Assembly: GCA_002898275.1 (NCBI GenBank)
Contig: BEIQ01000001.1
Coordinates: 175,899-239,898, forward strand
DNA: 64,000 bases
Direction: 5' to 3'
Origin: a bacterium HR40
GTDB taxonomy: Bacteria > Pseudomonadota > Alphaproteobacteria > Geminicoccales > Geminicoccaceae
The notes beneath the pieces are model-generated. The model made no database searches. It had not been told where the DNA came from and was given only the letters and a program-made list of their open reading frames with translations. The position numbers were made by a program, and so were the translations under genes. Below, in pieces: positions 61,530 to 64,000 of the stretch (position 1 is its first letter; the number at the start of each line of letters is the position of its first letter).

Positions 61530-62546
61530 GCCGGCCTGCGGCTGATCGAGGGTGATGCAATGGATGCCCCCGCCGCCCTGGACGATGTCGCGGGCGTCCA
61601 CGCGGATCACCTGGCGGTCGGGGAAGCACTGGGCGAGCACCTTCTCGGCCAGCGCATCCTTGGGATCGGCGAAGGCCGGAACCAGGACCGCTCCGTTGGC
61701 GAGATAGAAGTTGACGTAGGAGGCGGTGAGCAGCCGGCCGTCGGCGCGCGGCAGCGGCTTGGGAAGCGGCAGCTCCAGCACCTCGAGCCTTCTGCCACGG
61801 GCATCTTCGGCGGTTTTCAGGACCTCGAGATTGGCGCGCAGAGGCTCCTCGTTCGGTCGGCCCTCGGCGTCGACGGCAGCGACCACGGTGCCCGGGCGGA
61901 CGAAGCGGGCGACATTGTCGACATGGCCTCCCGTCTCGTCGTCGACGAGGCCGTAAGGGAGCCAGATCACGCGCGCGACGCCGAGGCACCGGGCGAGTTC
62001 CGCTTCCACTTGTTCCCGCGTCGCGCCGGGGTTGCGCTTGGGATCGAGGATCGAGGGTTCGCAGACGAGGCAGGTCCCTTCGCCGTCGACCGAAATCGCC
62101 CCGCCTTCCAACACGAGGGGGGATTCGAAGGCCGCGAGCCCGAGATGGTCGAGCAACCGGCGGGCGAGCCGGGCATCCTGGTCGAAGTCGGAGACCAAGC
62201 CGCCCCAACCATTGAAGCGGAAGGTCACTCCGGCGAGCCGCCCATCGCCGGAGACGACGAAGGCCGGACCGATATCGCGCATCCAGCTGTCGTCGAGGGG
62301 CATGGGCAACAAGCCGATCCCGGGCCCGAGCTCGAGCGAGGCCGAGGCCAAGAGATCGGGTCGACAGATCATGGTGACCGGCTCGAACTCGGCGATCGCC
62401 CGTGCCACCTCGGCGAAGGCCCGGCGTGCCGTCTCGATGCCGAATGGCCAGATCTCTTCCCTGCACGGCCAGGCCATCCAGCAGCGGCCATGCGGCGCCC
62501 ATTCCGGTGGCGCGAGAAAGCCGAGGTCCCGTGGATTGGCGGACAC
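61515..62546 (-). CDS. aguA: Agmatine deiminase
   Basis: A 343-residue guanidino-modifying enzyme that converts agmatine to N-carbamoylputrescine in putrescine synthesis. DDSWMRDIGPAFVV, LVLEGGAISVDGEG, GGHVDNVARFV and the catalytic Cys330 in GGGGIHCITLDQPQ are in the family order. The GTG at 62546 has GGGAGG upstream; an in-frame ATG at 62630 is less likely. The usual partner, N-carbamoylputrescine amidase, is not adjacent. A divergent RidA-family gene starts 106 bases away. Confidence 0.93.
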   Translation of the reverse strand: MSANPRDLGFLAPPEWAPHGRCWMAWPCREEIWPFGIETARRAFAEVARAIAEFEPVTMICRPDLLASASLELGPGIGLLPMPLDDSWMRDIGPAFVVSGDGRLAGVTFRFNGWGGLVSDFDQDARLARRLLDHLGLAAFESPLVLEGGAISVDGEGTCLVCEPSILDPKRNPGATREQVEAELARCLGVARVIWLPYGLVDDETGGHVDNVARFVRPGTVVAAVDAEGRPNEEPLRANLEVLKTAEDARGRRLEVLELPLPKPLPRADGRLLTASYVNFYLANGAVLVPAFADPKDALAEKVLAQCFPDRQVIRVDARDIVQGGGGIHCITLDQPQAGLPAT

Positions 62547-62652
62547 GTCCTCCCTCGTTCGCGGTCGGCCAGTCGGAGGTTGCACGAGCTCGGCGTCCGT
62601 GGCAACGGTGAGTTGTCTGCCCCGCCGCACCGCAGATTTGGGAAAGCTGTCG

Positions 62653-63117
62653 ATGGCCAGTCGGATCGAAGCGCGGCTTGCCGAACTCGGTCTCAGCCTG
62701 CCGGAAGCGGCAGCGCCAGTGGCGAATTACGTGCCCTGGGTGCAAAGCGGTCGTCTCCTCTTCATCTCGGGGCAGCTGCCGCTGCGCGATGGCCGTGTGG
62801 CCGTGGTCGGCCGCCTGGGCGCCGAGGTCGACGTGGAGCGCGGGCGCATGGCAGCCCAGCTCTGCGCCCTTGCCATCTTGGCCCAGGCCAAGGCCGCAAC
62901 CGGCGACCTCGATCGCCTGCGGCGTTGCGTCGAGCTCGGCGGCTTCGTCGCCTGTACCCCCGAGTTCGCCGATCACCCGAAGGTGATCAATGGCGCCTCC
63001 GATCTCATGGTCGACGTCATGGGCGAGGCTGGCCGGCATGCCCGATTCGCCGTCGGTGCGCCGAGCCTGCCGCTTGGTGCGGCCGTGGAAATCCGGGCTG
63101 TGTTCGAGATTGCCTGA
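62653..63117 (+). CDS. RidA/YjgF-family enamine/imine deaminase-like protein
   Basis: A 154-residue member of the Rid family, longer than RidA itself and closer to the bacterial Rid subgroups with about 150 residues. LFISGQLPLRDG starts the fold and the trimer-interface Arg is in RHARFAVGAPSLPLGAAVEI, the conserved C-terminal block. RidA hydrolyses reactive enamines and imines made by PLP enzymes; subgroups lacking this activity exist. Its stop overlaps the putative TTG start of the next gene. Confidence 0.9.
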   Translation: MASRIEARLAELGLSLPEAAAPVANYVPWVQSGRLLFISGQLPLRDGRVAVVGRLGAEVDVERGRMAAQLCALAILAQAKAATGDLDRLRRCVELGGFVACTPEFADHPKVINGASDLMVDVMGEAGRHARFAVGAPSLPLGAAVEIRAVFEIA

Positions 63118-64000
63118 GACCGCCGACTTCCAGAACTTCCGCTTCCTCGACGGCGTCACCGACATCGCGCCGGAGCTCTGGGACGCGCTTCGGCCCGAAC
63201 CCGATCCCTTCACCTCTCACGCCTTTCTCGCCATCCTGGAAGAGAGTGGGTCGGTCGGCGGCAAGACCGGGTGGCAGCCGTTGCACCTCCTTTGCGGCGA
63301 TCCGGCGCGACCTTCGGGGGTCGTGCCGCTCTATGCCAAGGGCCATTCCTTTGGCGAATATGTGTTCGACCAGGGGTGGGCGGAGGCCTACACGCGCGCC
63401 GGCGGTCGATACTATCCCAAACTCCAAGCCGCCGTGCCCTTCACCCCCGTCCCCGGTCCCCGGCTGCTAGCGGTCGACGAGGAGTCCCGCAAACATCTCA
63501 TCGGTGGCCTCGAGGACGCGCTCTCGGCCCTCGGCCCGTCGTCGGTCCACGTCACCTTCTGCACGGCTGAGGAGACCGTGTGGTTGCGCGAGCGCGGCTG
63601 GCTCGTGCGGCGGGGCATCCAGTTCCACTGGCACAACCGCGGCTACCAGAGCTTCGACGACTTCCTCGCGGCGTTGTTGAGCAGCCGACGCAAGACCATT
63701 CGGCGGGAACGGCGGGAGGTGCGGGAGGCCGGGATCGACATCCGCATCCGCAATGGCGACGAGCTCGCTCCCGAAGAGGTGGAGGCGTTCTATCCCTTCT
63801 ATCTCGCGACCGTCGAGAAGCGCCAAGGTGGAGCCTACCTCACCCGCCGCTTTTTCCGTCTTTTGGGCGAGCGCCTGGGAAGTCGACTCGTTCTCGTCGA
63901 AGCCCGCAGGGACGGCGCAACGGTCGCTGCTGCCCTTCACCTCCGAGGCGGCGATACCCTCTATGGGCGGTGGTGGGGTGCGATCGACGACTTCCGCTTC
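63110..64000 (+). CDS. FemAB-like GNAT acyltransferase, N-terminal part
   Basis: The gene runs off the window end; 297 codons are visible. The sequence matches the FemAB-like/GNAT group formerly called DUF482 (PF04339): PFTSHAFLAILEESGSVGGK near the start, then LVRRGIQFHWHNRGY, SSRRKTIRRERREVREAGI and RWWGAIDDFRF. Such proteins often lie near peptidoglycan or lipid genes; the acyl donor and acceptor are unknown. The TTG at 63110 is the only start before the conserved region; it overlaps the stop of the RidA-family gene. Confidence 0.8.
   Translation, partial: MPETADFQNFRFLDGVTDIAPELWDALRPEPDPFTSHAFLAILEESGSVGGKTGWQPLHLLCGDPARPSGVVPLYAKGHSFGEYVFDQGWAEAYTRAGGRYYPKLQAAVPFTPVPGPRLLAVDEESRKHLIGGLEDALSALGPSSVHVTFCTAEETVWLRERGWLVRRGIQFHWHNRGYQSFDDFLAALLSSRRKTIRRERREVREAGIDIRIRNGDELAPEEVEAFYPFYLATVEKRQGGAYLTRRFFRLLGERLGSRLVLVEARRDGATVAAALHLRGGDTLYGRWWGAIDDFRF

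Noticed and set aside
1..64000. tRNA or rRNA genes and CRISPR arrays
   Set aside because: No T-loop GGTTCGAATCC-like sequence outside coding frames, no rRNA-like conserved blocks and no regularly spaced direct repeats were seen.

Overview
The window is a compact, very GC-rich stretch of bacterial chromosome with about 60 protein genes and no rRNA, tRNA, insertion sequence, prophage or CRISPR array that I can see. The gene content points to a free-living, aerobic, flagellated alphaproteobacterium, probably near the Rhodospirillales. The clues are a DksA without its zinc cysteines, an sdhCDAB operon, a small RHH_4-type ribbon-helix-helix protein, TTAA-N7-TTAA-like (CtrA-type) boxes, and frequent GTG or TTG starts. 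Genus cannot be read from the sequence alone.

Layout. 1-4.2 kb: the end of bamA, the periplasmic chaperone skp/ompH, fabZ, then a propionyl-CoA carboxylase alpha subunit; the lpxD and lpxA genes usually found around fabZ are not here. 4.3-9.8 kb: an OmpA-type lipoprotein, chaC, an aromatic amino acid operon on the minus strand (chorismate mutase with a degenerate dehydratase part, aminotransferase, tyrA) and an rlmI-type rRNA methyltransferase. 10-13.5 kb: a type I secretion ABC transporter and HlyD pair without visible substrate or outer membrane partner. 13.5-18.7 kb: a minus-strand run of histidine ammonia-lyase, SRPBCC protein, ArnT-like membrane glycosyltransferase, rhodanese and YdcF-like protein. 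18.7-19.8 kb: a 650-base gene-free stretch with stacked hairpins that leads into a mannose-6-phosphate-isomerase-like cupin. 19.8-23.3 kb: a two-component system divergent from a secreted four-EF-hand protein and a cytochrome b561. 23.3-31.2 kb: a peptide/nickel-type ABC importer (fused ATPases, two permeases, Tat-exported binding protein) divergent from aminopeptidase N. 31.2-42.9 kb: a degenerate GGDEF/EAL-like protein, cysQ, pyrD, an old-yellow-enzyme family dehydrogenase, a hotdog thioesterase, a Gfo/Idh/MocA oxidoreductase, a multicopper oxidase, prpE and an EamA transporter.

43-47.7 kb holds an Alg44/Alg8-like pair (PilZ plus polysaccharide synthase), a response regulator with a small RHH protein, and a SpoU rRNA methyltransferase. 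47.8-51.3 kb is sdhCDAB, ending in the one clear intrinsic terminator of the window. 51.3-54.5 kb has dksA, moeB/thiF, and a tightly overlapped flagellar export operon (FlhB C-terminal-like protein, small helical protein, fliO, fliP). 55-59 kb is a partial phenylacetate set (ECHDC3-like hydratase, paaN, paaG, paaI). 59-64 kb has a coiled-coil OmpA-domain protein, a nucleoside hydrolase, agmatine deiminase, a RidA-family protein and the start of a FemAB-like acyltransferase cut by the window end.

The region most worth experimental attention is the EF-hand/b561/two-component module. All three exported or membrane proteins carry acidic or His-rich stretches, which suggests metal-ion sensing coupled to a membrane redox protein. 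Next come the structured leader at 19.16-19.35 kb, the Alg8/Alg44 pair and the catalytically dead-looking GGDEF/EAL protein. Gene packing is extreme: 5 of 12 convergent gene pairs overlap at their 3' ends, and many same-strand pairs share ATGA or GTGA stop/start overlaps.
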